This document shows, in pieces, positions 1-13,409 of a stretch of DNA of 64,000 bases. The notes below the pieces were generated by a model, which saw nothing but the letters and a program-made list of their open reading frames with translations, did no database searches and had not been told where the DNA came from. The DNA lies in contig VWPU01003065.1 of NCBI GenBank assembly GCA_013398955.1, positions 62,001 to 126,000 on the forward strand, read 5' to 3'. The position numbers and the translations under genes are program-made. The DNA is from Callaeas wilsoni. Taxonomy: Eukaryota; Chordata; Aves; Passeriformes; Callaeidae. Each line of letters begins with the position of its first letter. The first letter of the stretch is position 1.

Positions 1-2236
1 CACAGCAGACTCACTAATGTTCTTCTGTTGTTGCTTTCTAGTAACCTCATTGGAGTTGGGAGATAGGAACCAGCCTGGAAGTCACAGATCAGGCTCAGTA
101 TTACTTTTTGGTGGTAGCTGTCACAAAACTCTTCAGTCTTGCTGTTAAGTTTGTGGGAAGGGCAACTACCAGAACCTGAGCTGTTGTACAGGATGCTGAG
201 CTTTCTTATGGTCATCAAAGCTGTCTTTCATGTGGATATTGTTGGACGTGGACAGTAAAGGCAATGTGTTGTTTTAAATACAGTATTTCAACAAGCTCAG
301 ATTTAGTATGGAAATAGGACATGAATTGCTGCTTTTAAATCTGTCTGCCTTCAGGGAATTAAAGGAACAAAATAGTTGTACTGGAAGTTTTGTGATTAAA
401 AATAAAAAGGTTGTGGGCAGTGGAGATTGTATCTGAGCAGCTTGACTTTGCTGAACAGCCTTTGCATTAACAATCTGCCAAATGTGTTCAATTTGCTGAT
501 AATAAAACATTCTGGGGGCAAGTTTGAAGTGCTGGTCAGTAAAGTATGGATCCTAAACTAATTTTTGTTATTTCAATGCAGTTTGTCAGTTCCCTTGATT
601 ACAGAAATGATACATAAGTAATCAAAATATATTTGCCAATTTTATACACCCCCCCCCAGATACTGGCTTACCACTTACTGCACAGCCAGGAGTGACTCTG
701 ACTGCGTATAGTTACCAGTACCTCACAGTACATGCACAAGTGTTTTACAGTGTGGGCACCTGTGCTGTTTTGGAAGGAATGAGTGGTTTCCAAATGCTGT
801 TGTCAGCAAATCTGTTAGATTGTGTAACAGAAAGTACCTTTTCCTTTGTTTTATGTGTTTGAGCTAAAAAGGGGGTTGATCCTCCTGGGCTGCGGTGGTG
901 TTTAAACTCCTTTGTTTCTACCTTTTTAAAAGAAACAAACCATAAAGTACCAACTGTTGCTCTGGCCATACAAATTCCTTTTGTGCATGGCATGTCCTTG
1001 AACTGTGTTTTCTAATTTCACGAGGAATGAAGCAGTATAAAAACAACATTTCCAACGACTAGCAGAGAACCTCTCATAAATGCATTCTTAGTTATATTTT
1101 ATGTTCTGCAACCAAGCAGATGCAAATTGCTTTATGATGTTTTCTGTTTAAAGTATTTTTACCGCATTTGGAACATGAATGGCAGGACAATGATTAATAA
1201 ATATCAGTGTACTTTCTTGGCACAGAGGGCTACCAAGGAAAGTCAGAGTTTTACTTTTCATGGACCTTTGTGACAACTGATATCCTAATACGGACATGGT
1301 CAGCAAATTAGTAATAAAATTGTGAGCATCAGTGGGACCCTCCTGGTAGTCGTATCAGGCCTGAAACAGGAATGATGTCTTGCTGTTGTGTGCAGTAGCC
1401 ACGGAACCAGAAATTTGCTTTCTTTCCTTCATGCTGCAGGGCATTCCTGCCATAGGTATAACAGTAGTGGGCTTGCAGAAGAGTAGGAACTGATTTACCA
1501 TAGCCATGTTCAGGAAGAAAGGGGGAAATTAGGCTGTAAGCCAATAATAGCTGCTCTCTTCTGCAGGTACTTTAAGGCTTTCTTGCATTGTTTGAAACAA
1601 ATGAAATACATTTCTCTGACTGGCGTCTGTGGAGGGAATGAAGTAGGAGAATACTTGTCTTGAACAGTTTTCTTTCAGCAAAACAAGTTTTTGAGCTACT
1701 AACTGTATGGTGTATTGCTACAATCTGACCACAGAGTTCAGATGCAGACTCATGCATGCAAGACTTTTAAACAAGCAATCTGAAAATGCATTTTACTGCT
1801 GCATTTTTAAGCCTAGCGGAGCTGGCATCTACCAATTCCAGCATGGCTGATGTAGACCACCCAGCCAAGCTGAATTACAGCTGCATCTGAGAATGGTTCC
1901 CTGGTAAGAAGAGGAACTGAGTGGACAGTTTGCTGGAGTTTGTAGAACTGTCTTGCCCACAAACATTGTCGTGTGGTAATGCTTCAGTGCTCAAGTTTGG
2001 GGGAAATGTGGATGAACACAGTGTTACCAGCAGAGCAGGTTATCCTGTGTGAAGTTCTGTGCTTGACTGTGCTGCTCTTGGAACCGAAGCTTCCATTGCA
2101 CTTCTGTATTAGTTGCCTCTCTGTCATAAAGTCCTCGTTGAAACCAGGATTAAACAAGGTTGTTAAGCTTACCTGGAACTTCACTGGAGCCCAGTATTTT
2201 CTAAACTTTTTTTTTGTTTTCCTCCTTAATATAGCA

Positions 2237-2278
2237 GGGTTCATAGCTTGTTAAGTGTGGGTTCATAGCTTGTTAAGT
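2237..2278. repeat. 22-bp direct tandem duplication
   Basis: The 20-mer GGGTTCATAGCTTGTTAAGT occurs twice, 22 bp apart, separated by GT. The copies are identical, which suggests a recent local duplication within the intron. No function is inferred. Confidence 0.9.
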
Positions 2279-3250
2279 CGGAGTTCTTTATTTTGAGGCT
2301 TTGGGGATTTTCTTCTTCCTCTGAGTCTGAGTTTCTCTCCTGTCTGCCTGACACCAGCCATAGAGATGTAGCAATGTAAACTGCAAAACTTCTACAGGTC
2401 ATTTTGGCTTAAATGAGGCTCTTGTATTTCAGAGTTCGTTCTGTGATCTATTAATTAGATGTTTAGCCATTGCATCTGATAATTCTTGTGATAATTATAA
2501 TTTTGCAAAGGATATAGTTGTTCATTAAAAATTCAGCTGACACTGCTAACTACTTTTATATAATGTGTTGACTTGTCTGTAGATGGAATTGCTTAATAAC
2601 TGGTAACCAAAGAGAGATTTTTTTACAACCCACCTGAAGTCCTGCTTAGCCTTTTTAGCTCCTTCTCAGTTTCCACAGGTGTGTCTTCCCAGTTTCACAT
2701 TTACAATGTGAGCTTTACCAAGCTATTTGTCTTTTTTAACTAAGCCAAAAAATTTTATTCACGTGCACAAATAATCGTAAGGTGGTTGTATGCTATCTCT
2801 GTTGATTCCTAAACCAGTTTAACTCAAGCACACATTTCACCTTAGTATAAATTTTTATTAATATATTCGGTAGTACTTGTGAAGAAACATTACACTGCAA
2901 CAAAAGAATGAAGTAGGTCTTTATGCAAATAACTTCTTTGAAGCCAAAGAAAAATGCTCAAACACTCCTATAGTAGTCCAAAGCTCTTTGTAGCAGCCCA
3001 AAGACAGCTTCCAACACATACATCTTCTTGTTCTTAAAAGTGAGAAATTATGTCTTCTGGCTTTGAATCCAAAGGTAGGAATTGCTTTAGTGTTACCTTA
3101 AGTGTATTTTTGCTAGATGCCACTCCTCTGCTCCTCACCTTGGGAATGCTAAATTAATTTCATCTTGGAGAGTGTTCAGACCACTGAAACTGCACACTTG
3201 ACCCAGCTTGTGAAATGAATCATAGGGTCAAGTATGGGTAAAAGAATATT

Positions 3251-3280
3251 TTTGTGATCACTCCTTGCCAACAGACAAAC
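3251..3280. repeat. Dispersed 30-bp repeat, copy 1
   Basis: This segment begins TTTGTGATCACTCCTTGCCA and runs on to ACAAAC. It recurs 959 bp downstream at 4210-4239 with about two mismatches. The copies lie either side of SPIDR exon A. They may be remnants of one interspersed element or of a local duplication. The similarity does not clearly extend beyond 30 bp. Confidence 0.6.
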
Positions 3281-3708
3281 AAATCTGTGAGGGAAAAGAA
3301 AACCCAACCTGTTATAACTAGTGGTTACACTGATTTGTTTTGAATTTGCAACTGTTTCTGGTGTCTAATAGGATCTGTTCATAAGTGCAAGGGAAAGTTA
3401 GGAACGTTTTTTTACACTCCTCGTACTGGAGACAGGACTGAAAACATGAAGATTTTGGACACACAGATACTGAAAATGTTTTATTGTGTGTATTGACCCT
3501 AGGTGTATGTTTTGTTGAGAGTAACTCTGTTGGAAAACTCAAAATTAGGAGAACTAATCTACAAAATATAATTTTACTGTATGATTCTGTCTCTAAAGGT
3601 CAAAGCATACATACATATATATACATATACATCTGTCCTGTGGCTTGTCACTTGGCAGAACCAAATACTGATTCCTGGCAAAATTGAGCATTCCTTTATT
3701 CTCTGCAG

Positions 3709-3809
3709 GGGCGGGCTAGCTGAGAGGTTATGTCGACTCCAGAACAGAGAAAGATCTGCCATTAGCTTTTGGAGGCATCAGTGTATTTCAGATGATAAAA
3801 TCCCCTCAG
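3709..3809 (+). CDS. SPIDR: SPIDR internal exon A (101 bp, about 33 codons)
   Basis: This is an internal coding exon of SPIDR (KIAA0146). The family protein is a nuclear scaffold for homologous recombination that connects RAD51 and BLM and also works with FIGNL1. The translation contains GGLAERL, LQNRERSAIS, WRHQCIS and ends IPS, which closely follows the human SPIDR segment as I remember it (about 26 of 33 residues, not checked by alignment). The acceptor is a pyrimidine-rich stretch ending CTCTGCAG at 3708. The donor is CAG|GTAAGAAG, with GT at 3810. The first base completes an Arg codon begun in an unseen upstream exon. Codons then run from 3710 to 3808, leaving one G. That G joins the first two bases of exon B to make GAT (Asp), so the pair stays in frame. 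The open frame continues into the intron, so the boundary rests on the splice signal and homology. Confidence 0.9.
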
Positions 3810-4872
3810 GTAAGAAGCATTACACAATACCACTGTGAAAGTATTATACCTACATGTAGGGACCTATGGCCTATGTAGGGGTAAAAGTGAAGTTTATATT
3901 ATTTAGTGGTCTTTCCTGACTTGGGTTTAATGCTGTCTTGATTGTCTTCTGAGCTAATAATTGCATTTCTGGTAAATATGAAGGTTTATAACAACTCAGT
4001 CATCATTTGAATGTATAAGGTAAGGAATATATTTTAAGTAGCCTCTAAGTTCTTCACAACTCCTTGATTTCCAGCATCACATGGAAAAATAGTGTTTTCA
4101 GCAGGTTGTAGGACAATTCAAGTTTTAATTTATGGATGGTCAGATTTTTTGGTGTTTCTTTTTCCTCTTTCTTTATAATCAACCTTTCCTCTTTACTTGT
4201 TCTTCCTGCTTTGTGATCACTTCTTGCCAACAAACAAACACGGATAAAAATTCATGGATAAGAAATTGTGAATCACACCAAGTGTGTACGAATAGAGCTC
4301 AACTATGAAATAAGTGTGAAGCATAACTACAGTGGGCACATCCCTTAAAAAGAAACAATGGCAGTCATGCAAATTAGTTATTGGTGACTGATAGCACCAC
4401 CTTTCAGTAGTGTTTCTTGAGAGGTAATGGATTCATAGAGTTTAAGTATAAAGAAGTAGTTAAGTTTTTTAATCAACTTCTGTGTGTGTGTGACTGTAGT
4501 CTACAAAATGTCAAGCATTTATTCTGTATTAAGCCGACTGCTTTTTTTTGAGCATATATTAATTTGCATTTATTTTTCAGAAAGTCCTCTGGTTTTAATT
4601 TGAAAACACGTAGATAAGTGAATCTGTCATTTACCTTGAGAGTTTGTCGTGAGTTCTACTCCCAAATTTTTAAAGGTGGTTTTTCTTCCAAATCTGAATT
4701 TGTCTGGCTTCAGTTCCTCTCTTTTGTTTCTTGTTTCTCCCTTAGTTCTTTAATATTTTCCCTTTCTGGCACTTGCATAGCAAAACCTCTGCTACCTTAC
4801 AGTTTTCATAAACTAAACAGACTGGGCTCTTTAAGGGTCTCTAAAGCATTTTTATCAGTGTTCAAGTGACTT
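3810..4872 (+). other. SPIDR: Intron A-B, first part
   Basis: This is intronic DNA directly after the exon A donor. Apart from copy 2 of the 30-bp dispersed repeat and a (TG)6 run at 4481-4492, I see nothing recognisable. No ORF here resembles a known protein. Confidence 0.7.
4210..4239. repeat. Dispersed 30-bp repeat, copy 2
   Basis: This is the second copy of the repeat at 3251-3280, beginning TTTGTGATCACTTCTTGCCA. It is in the same orientation, on the other side of exon A. Flanking sequence is not obviously shared. Confidence 0.6.
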
Positions 4873-5920
4873 TCATGGCTTTTTGCTGTACCCTCTCAAA
4901 CTTTTCAGAAGGGTCTTAAGAACAAGGATAGCAACTCTATGTGTTCTTCCAGTTTTAGTCTCATTAAAATAATTGGCCAGGTCCATTTCACTTCTCAGCC
5001 TCCTGGATATTTGAGGCCTGTGATAAGTGTTTGAGTCTGGTTTAGCTTGGGTCACAGCACAGTGCTGGGACTTCACCTTGAATTGATGGTCCAGTATGAT
5101 TTTGTAACCTCTACAGCTCTTTTTTTCTGAGATGCAGTTTCCCACTCTCCAGCTACTCTTTCTCTTTCTTCTGCCTAAACACAGGGAAGTATTCATGCTG
5201 TATCCTGGTTGATTTTACTTAAGTAGTCCAGCTAACCATGCAGTTCAGATCACTGTGTAGCTCAAGCCTGTCCTCTTTTAGTCACAGATTTGCTTGAGTT
5301 TGTGGTATTCACACAGTTTCTTTATGTCACTGATGAAACCATTTAATAGCTCAAGTGTTAACTTGCAAGTCCTGCTGGAATTGCTGTTACTCAGTTATGA
5401 TTCTCCACTGGTGAAAACCTCTAACTGCAATGCACAAACTTGGCTCACAGAATTTTAAATTTTTTTGCATTCCATTCAAAGGGTGCATTACTCATAGTGA
5501 AAATGGTTGATTTTTCATAAGAAGGTTGTATGATTTAAAGTTACACTCAAATTGTTGGCTAAAGCTCAGTCTCAGTTTCTCACTGGAGCTTTAGAGGGTT
5601 TACATCCCTTGGCCATTTGCATGCTGTCTATTAAAAATGCCACCCATGTGGAATAGCATGTTGTATTTCTGACCTTAATTCCTTACTTATTTTTCCAGTC
5701 ACTTTGCCTAGATCTGATGTCAGGCTAGTTGGTCTCCAGTTATTGTAAGCCACTTTGTTTGCCCTTCCTGAATAGTAGCACAATATCATCATCCTTTCAG
5801 TCTTCTGGAATTTCACCAGTATCTGAATTCACACTAGAAAGTGGCATCAGGGAACCAGAGATGTCTTTAGCCAGCTCTTTTCAGAGATGCTATGTTGAAA
5901 ACTATATGGGCATGCTCACT
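4873..5920 (-). mobile_element. Degenerate CR1-like LINE fragment
   Basis: Read on the minus strand, this region carries broken pieces of a CR1-type non-LTR retrotransposon in the expected order. At about 5660-5760 the translation NNWRPTSLTSDLGKVTGKI resembles the NYRPVSLTSVPGK motif of CR1 reverse transcriptase. Downstream in element orientation, at about 5190-4880, LDHQFKVKSQHCAVTQAK resembles the CR1 block around SQQCALVAKKANG. It is followed by sequence like the AGTTTGAGAGGGTCCAG part of CR1 ORF2. Stops and frameshifts break every frame, so it is an old inactive copy. The boundaries are approximate. It lies antisense to SPIDR, inside its intron. A different LINE subfamily is possible. Confidence 0.6.
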
Positions 5921-8900
5921 TAAAACCATGGGAGGTTACTTCATCATTCTCACATAGTGTGAGGACATTCTCTTGCTGCTTCTCAAGTATAGAACAGAAA
6001 TAGATATTGAATAGGCTTGCCTTTTTAATAAAATGAAAATTTTTAACGCACTCTGTAGTAACAGACCTGCAGCATTGTTACTATGCTAATATTTTTGTCC
6101 TAGTTTCACATGTGTCATTACAAAACCTTGTGTTTGGCTGCTCACCATTTTGTTAGACCAGCTTCTAGGCTGAAATATTCCATGTTAAACATCTGCCCCT
6201 GGCTGAATTCCTTTCTTTGATTCTTCGTCTTTCTTTCAGAAAATGAGTCAGAATTCGTTAGCATTTTATGAGAAAAAGGCTATGGGAAAATACCTTGCTC
6301 TATTCTTAAGTACATTTAAAAAATTCTGATGAGTGTCTTTAAGATGATTTAGTTTTGGCAGAAGATGAACTATTTCTGGAATATGCCTTTTCCATCATAA
6401 CAAAAAATGTACAAGAAGTCTTTAGGACAAACTACTGTTTCACTTACCCTGTAAGCATTTGCTACAATTTCTGAAAAATGCTGAACATGCCATAAATTTA
6501 GGAATACACTTCAACTTCACAGCTTAAATTTCACTTCAAATTCCCAACCCTTATTCCAGAGTATAATGATTATAAAATAATCGTTAAAATAGCTGTGATA
6601 ATATTTTGGGGATACTTTTTCATCTAGAGCAAAATTTCTTTTTGACAGTTGTATTCTTAGAATGGCCATAATGTTTTGTGTCACCAAAATGAAATTGGTG
6701 TTTGGTTTGGAGACCATCAGTTGGAATGGTTGAAATTTTAGTAATGTAACTAGATAACCTTCTCTTTGCTTCTAGTCAGGAATGTGAAGTGTCAGCACAG
6801 CAAATGCATGCCACTTTCAGCTATCATCTCTTTAGGTTCAAGTTAAGGCTGTCTCACTAATCTGAGGATCTTCTTGAATTTTGTTTCCTGTCTGTTTTGC
6901 CCAGTAATATTGCTAAGCTACACTGTTTCCAGGACTGTTTCTGACTTCGGCGGGGAATTAGAGGAAAGAACATGTCAAATAACAAACTCATTTGAGTTAC
7001 TAAAGAATCCTGAAGATTAATGTGGAGGATGGAAGTAACTTAGTTGCTGGGAGAGCTGTCACGTAATTTTGGATATCCCATAGATATGCAGACCAGAAGT
7101 TCATTGCTAAAGCAACAGGGAGCAATTTCAAATGAGATTGGTTTGAAGTCTTCCTTACATTTGAGATATAAGGAAAAATGTTTCCAGACGTTCCGGCTCT
7201 CATCCTCATTAGACATTTCATATTGCAGAATTTTATGTCTTTATTTTGCAGTTGCTTACTTTCAGGTTGTATCTATGTCTATATTATTCAAAATCCCCTA
7301 GTTTTCGGCTTTATTTTTTTAAAAAATTCCTGTCTGTTACCTCCCTGACCTCTTTCTGTAAGTAACCATTGTGGTTTGGCTGCCTCTTGGTCACTGGGAT
7401 GAATCACTGCCCAGAAGAGAGCACCTCCTTTCAGCACGCACTTTCTGTGTTTATGCAGTGCACGGGGTCTCACTTTGGCCGACTCGTTCTGCAGGGTAGA
7501 AGAAGCCTTTGTGCTTTCTCAGATTTTGACGATTTTGGGGCAGAGTCACATTCTACAGCTGGTTGGGATGGGCACTCACTAAGGACATGGGTTTCTGCAA
7601 GGCGATTGGGAATCCCACTTCTGTAAATCAAGGTAACCATACCAGGCAGAGGCCTGAAGGGAGGGAATACCAGAGTTTGCCCGTGCTGCGCAGTGTTGGT
7701 TGGATGCTTTCAGTGGTTCAGTTCTAACAGAGGCGAATGTCAGGCCCTGCCACAAATCCAAAATTTTCTGTTCTTCACAAGATATAAAAGGGGATCTGAG
7801 GTGCACGCCATGTAACCAAGTCTCTGATCAGCCAAGCTGATGGTTTGAGGGTATGCTGTGCAAGGGCTTGTAGACCATTTGCAGGCTTTTTTCTGTATGC
7901 AGCACTGCAACTTCCCCATGAAGTTTCCTGTTTGGGCAAAGAGGAGATCTGGACAGCTGAAAGAGAGAGAGAAAAAAAAAAACCAAACCCACAACAAAAA
8001 CCCAAACCTTTTTCCTGTCAACATCTGCTGGAAGAAAAAATAGTGGTTTTCTGAGTTACATTTAGACAACCTTCCTGTCTATAGGAGGGGACACTAATAA
8101 TATTTAAAGCAAACTCATGTAGATTCCTACTGTAACTTCTGAAATTTTGCTTTCTATACATCCTACCTTCTATTGGTTTTGTTTGTCTTGCAGCTATCAT
8201 CAAAGCAGTTCTTTACCTTAAATGCAGAAACATTTTATTCTCTAGCATTAGTAATCTGATGCAAGATTTGGTATGTGTTGACCCAAGGTTAAAATTCATG
8301 TTTGTGTTACAACTGAATTTGAGTAGTGAACTGACAATAAAGCAAAACCATTGATCTTTACTTCAAACTGCTCCTTTCTCTCAGGGAAAAGTGACCTTCA
8401 AGGGGCAACAAATTTTCAGTTTGCTGAGGCAAGTGGAACACATACATGAGGGGAGGAGGGTGAAGCCCTGGCAATGAGGACAGGGTTTCACATGTAACAC
8501 CGCATTTTCAGGAAAGCTGAAAGCCTTACAGAAGAGGATATAATTAGTCAGTCCCCCTCTTCCAGTTTCAGTGGCTAGTTAAGATGATGGGAAGAAAGGA
8601 TTTTAGCAGCTTGACTGCCATGAAACTTGTACAAGATGAAGAAAACATGGGTAGCCCTTAACAGGGTTTCCTTTACTATGTAAAATTCTTCTAAAAACCC
8701 AGAAGTCTGAGATTTGCTAGTTGTTGCTTATTTTCTTAGTTCTTGATAGTTTGTTTTATTACTTAAGAGTTAATACTGTAAATTAGAGACATGGTAAGTG
8801 GCCAATTTTTTTTTTTCTAGCCAACTGTCTGAACTCGTTACAGCATTGGAAAGGAAAAAAATCAAATGTAAACTTGTCTTCTTCAAACAAGAATTCTTTG

Positions 8901-11900
8901 TATTGTTTTTGTTTTCCTATGAGAAACAATAATGACATGCATAGTGTCTTTAAGTAGCTTACATATGTTCTTATAAAGAATGTGTAGTGTTTAAAGCACA
9001 GCCAAATTCAGCAGACTTTTAAAAATTTATATAAATGTGGCAAGAAGCCATCATGCCTACGAGAGACTTGGTGTGTTTCTGAGAAAAATCTTCTTGAATG
9101 GCTTCAGAAATTACCAGCCCAGGAAGAATAACAACATGTATGGATCAGAATAGCAACCAGATGGTTTTGTACAGGCTGCAAAAATCTTGTAATCCAGCCT
9201 AGTTTTCAGCATTGACTTTGGATTACAAGAGTCTGCTTGGTATCTACCTGCTTGCTGAGTTTGTTATGCCTGCCACCTGCAAGTTATACATGAGAGAGGA
9301 GGAAGAACAATAATGGGATGCCAAGCAAAAGAATGTTTTTGTTTTGATCTATGCCTGTAATTTGACATTTTATACTTTTTATACTTGAGAATGAAAGTAA
9401 AACTTTGTGGCTCGAACCAGAAAGTGGTTGGCTATTCTTCCACTGTTGATAGTATGTGATGTCCCAGGAGGGTGTCTACTAACTGCAGTTTTGGAACCAC
9501 ATTTGACAATTAGAAGTTAAATGATGTTGGGATGAAATAATGCCTTTGAAAAAATTACTGAATGAGACAAATTTGGAGGAGTGTTGCTAGTTTGGCTTAT
9601 TAAACAAGGCATAAAGTGGAATTTTCTTTATTTCCTTTATAATTCCATAATGTGTACCTGATTTGAACCAAAGGCAGAAAGTGACTTTCATTCTTTGTGC
9701 AGTGAGTACTATTCCCAACCTTAATTGCCCACAATTACTTTCAGTGGGAAAGTTTATTTTAGAAAAGCTTTTTGCTAGGATTAGTAGAAATTTGGCTTGA
9801 GTGTAACACCTGTATTTTGTATAGTGCATATTTCTAAAGAATTTCCCAGTTAAGAGAAATTATAACTTAACTTCTCAACTATGTTTTTAGAAATGTCAAC
9901 TAGACATGTTACGTACAGTACAAATTTGCTTCTAAACTGCAGTTCATGTATATTATTTGTTTGATAGTTCTTTGAGCAAAATTAACAGTAATTTGTTTTT
10001 CTTAAAAGTATCTGTCCTTTCCCCATATCATTCAGATATCACTAAGATAAAGAATTGTGACCGTTTAGCTGGTAAGAACCAATACAAGTTGTCCTCACTG
10101 TTTTTGCACAAAGCATGTATTTGTTAGCAGTTTTTCAAACATTAATGTGGCTTCAAGCAAGCTCATCTTCCTCCCTTGCATTTTCTTATGAGTTTGTCAT
10201 GGTTTTACTCGGAAAGCTCTACTTGCATGAGTGTAATTTTTTAATTAATTTAAAAGGAAGGTGGTGGAATAGTCTTCCTTTTGCCTCTTATCGTGCTTTC
10301 TTGGTCTGTTTTATCCATATGACTTGTGAGGTAAGTCTTGTGGCTGAGGAGTTTTATTTTGTCAGTCTTGCTTTTCATGATAGTTCACGTGTATACTTGT
10401 AGGGGTGTATATGGTCCTTATTACTATAGACTTTTCATTATTACAGTAGTCATAATTTCCACTCTGTTCTCCTTCATGCTTGGATAAGAGTTGGCTTTTT
10501 TTCTGGAATGCTCAGTGGAGCAGAGCCATTCACTGCTTGGCATTTTCCTAAGCTCCAATTATCTTTTTTGTTTGTAAGATGTGGTCTGTGTTGTTGTAGT
10601 TCACTATTTTCTGCATTGTGGCCTTTATGAACTTATTTCTGCCTTGTGTCATGTGATTGCTAGGTTCAGTTACATTCAGATGGGCGCATCACCTCCTTCA
10701 GCCCTTTGGGTGAGATGCGTTCTTGCAACACTGCAAGATTTTTAAATTTTCAGGAAGAATGGAAAATTGAAAAATTCAGGAGTACCTGCCATCATAGACT
10801 AAACTTGACTTTGTTTTGCACTTTTTGATGTGGTGGTGTTACTGTTACTTCTGCTGGTCTGATCCATGTGGAGGTGCACTGGCTATCCCAGCTAACACGT
10901 TCAAACCATGCAGAATTCAGTTTGCTGTCCTGAAACACTTTGTCTCACTCTGTAGGTCTTGTAGAGATTGCTCTGCTGCTGGAGTTCTATTGACTGGCTC
11001 TAAAGAGAGTTTGTTCCCTTTGAGAACTTTCCATTTAAGGCTACAGGTGTTCTTTTGGAACACTTGAACAGTAGCACTTTAGCAAAATTCACTGGAGTGA
11101 AGTGAAACTGCTGTGCTCCTACTGATATCAACATCTGATGCCTTCCCATACATCAAGCGCCATGGATCCTGTCCTTGCAGTGTGTTCAGCTTCCTGTCAC
11201 TGTGTCACTAGAGAAACAAAATATGTGGTTCCCAAGAGACCATAATTTCTATATTTTCCTCCTCATTTGTCTTCCTTTTTGGTAGTTACAGAGTTATTAA
11301 AACAAACTTTAGAGTTGTATTTCAGGCACTGAAGCCAGAATGTCTGTACATTTGTTTTTTTAAATTGTGCTCCTCAATGTTTTTTTCCTTCTCTCGCCTC
11401 CAAACTGCTTTTTGGTTGTTGAGAGTCAAAGCAGGCTGGCTTTCCTCTTAGCCTCCCTCCTAGGCTGCCTTTGGCATGGCCAGTGCATCATGTGTGACCA
11501 TGTACATTCAGTGTTTATGTGGCTTAAATATATGTGTCTGCTGTGAAGCCACTATGTTAGGTCTGAAGATTAAGGGCATTCAGTCTGCCAGAGACTGTAG
11601 AGTCATCTGAAGTCTTCAAAGGGCTCAAGACCTCAGGGTCTGTGATCTCCAAAGGAATGGGGAGCTTTATTTTGCTCTCTCCCTCCCCTCCATCTCTTTT
11701 TTTTCCTTCTTTTTGTTTCTTTTTAACCCTCCTGGAATTCAGAGTAAATGCAGACCATCTGCAAAGTACTGCGTCAAAACACGTTTTGATGTCATGGTAT
11801 ATGACATGGTGTATGACTGAAGGGCAGCATCGCCCTGTGTACTAAAGTAATAAACAAAAATGAAAATAACTACCCAAGGAAGCTGATGCATTCAGTGTGA

Positions 11901-13409
11901 AATTTGTTTGTTCATCTCCCAGGCACTGGAATTATCTTTGTGGTTTGAGCTACTTCATGTCTGGGTTGCAAATTGGAGTGAGAGACCAACATCCCAGAGG
12001 ACACATGGAATTAAATAATTAACCATGTATGTCAGAGCAGATCTGTTAGGTGGTTAAACCAAAGTGCCTCTAGCTTAGGATCCTGTTTCTTGCAGTGACA
12101 AGAGCTACCAAAATGGTAACAGGACTAACACTTGACGATATTTTCCCAAAGTATTCTCCCAGTTATCTCCCACAGATCTCTGACTTGGAGACTTTCTAAA
12201 CCAGAATTACTGTCTGTGTTCTTAGTAGTTCTAAATAAAAGTTTTTGTCCTATCAGAAAGTTACTGGTTGTTTTTCTGAGCCCACACATACAATATAGAC
12301 CTGTTTTGATCACACGATTATGGAGCATCAGGCTTTTTTGGAAATTACGCCCAAGGTCATTGCCAGGTTTGTTCCATTACTACTGTTGCCAAAAAGACCT
12401 TTCCCTGTGATTTCAAAGCTTCTGCTAATAGTAGCAGTGAGAGGTTGATGTTCCACTTGCCAAGGTTTGGATCAGGATTTCTTCATGTTTGTCAGAGCTT
12501 CTTGTTTCTTGTCTGAGAGGTGAGGGAGGTTCTTGCCAATCACAGCAAGGCTTCACCAAAGATACTTCCCTGCTTAAATGGCTCGTTCCTCCCACCAGTC
12601 AGTCTCTCTCATGGATTTCACTCCTTCTGGACCACTTGCAAAGTGGTCCAGTGCAATTAGTGGAACTAGTTTGCTTGCTCATGGTCCATCTAGCAATGAT
12701 TTCTGTCTGTTGCTTTTCAGTGGGTGGCATTTATCACAGTGATGTTGTGCAGAGGGGGATGTAACTAATCTAGCTCCTATCTGGTACCTGATTTTTTCTT
12801 GTACAGTGTCCTTTCTGTGACCAATATGTTGATTCAGTAGCAGCCAGCATGTTACTGCATGTCTTGTGAAGATTTCTCTTCTTATGGAAAATTCTGTGAG
12901 AAGTGAGGGAGCATTACAGGCCTTGGTGGCTGATCCCCTCCTTTCAGATGGTGTTCTTTAGAGGACACATGTTGTACATCTCAAATACCTCTGCAAAATT
13001 CATACTCTGCCAGATTTATCAGTGCCCTTCTGGCTTTCTTTGTGGCACCTTAAGCCTTGTGTATCCGTGATTGAATTACACTTCATGCCCCTGGGATGAA
13101 TAAACCCTCTGTTTATACTCATGGGGCCAGATATTTCAAATGATCCTTGATCCTGTGTCAGTGGATGTTTTCTCTGACTCTCCAGCTGACTCTGTGAAGG
13201 CTATGGAGAGATGCTGGAAGGGGCAGCTGTCCATGTTAGGCTGTGTTCCAGGACCAGTGAGCTGCAGCAGCCCTCTGTCACCCGAGCTCAGAGCACCCAG
13301 GACTTTGCTGAGAAATGCACCTGTGTCTCACACTAATCAGGCTGATCTGGGTTTCCATCTTTATCTCCCTCAAGCATTTCACTTTGCAAAGGCATCTGGA
13401 ACCAGACTG
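5921..13409 (+). other. SPIDR: Intron A-B, middle part
   Basis: This is about 7.5 kb of unique-looking intronic sequence with short A, T and pyrimidine tracts (for example an A-rich stretch near 7970-8010). Both strands have open frames only up to about 110 codons, and none resembles a known protein. No repeat, RNA gene or regulatory element is supportable by eye. Confidence 0.55.

Larger units (their letters stand above)
1..3708 (+). other. SPIDR: SPIDR intron upstream of exon A (partial)
   Basis: This is AT-rich intronic DNA with stops in all frames at short spacing. I looked for the exon expected before exon A. It should encode the acidic and serine-rich N-terminal SPIDR sequence and end with two bases of an Arg codon before a GT donor. 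I did not find it, so the intron probably begins outside the window. Small sequence features are a nine-base C run at 649-657, a 22-bp tandem duplication at 2237-2278, one copy of a 30-bp dispersed repeat at 3251-3280 and a CATACATATA-rich stretch near 3604-3633. Nothing else is recognised. Confidence 0.7.
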
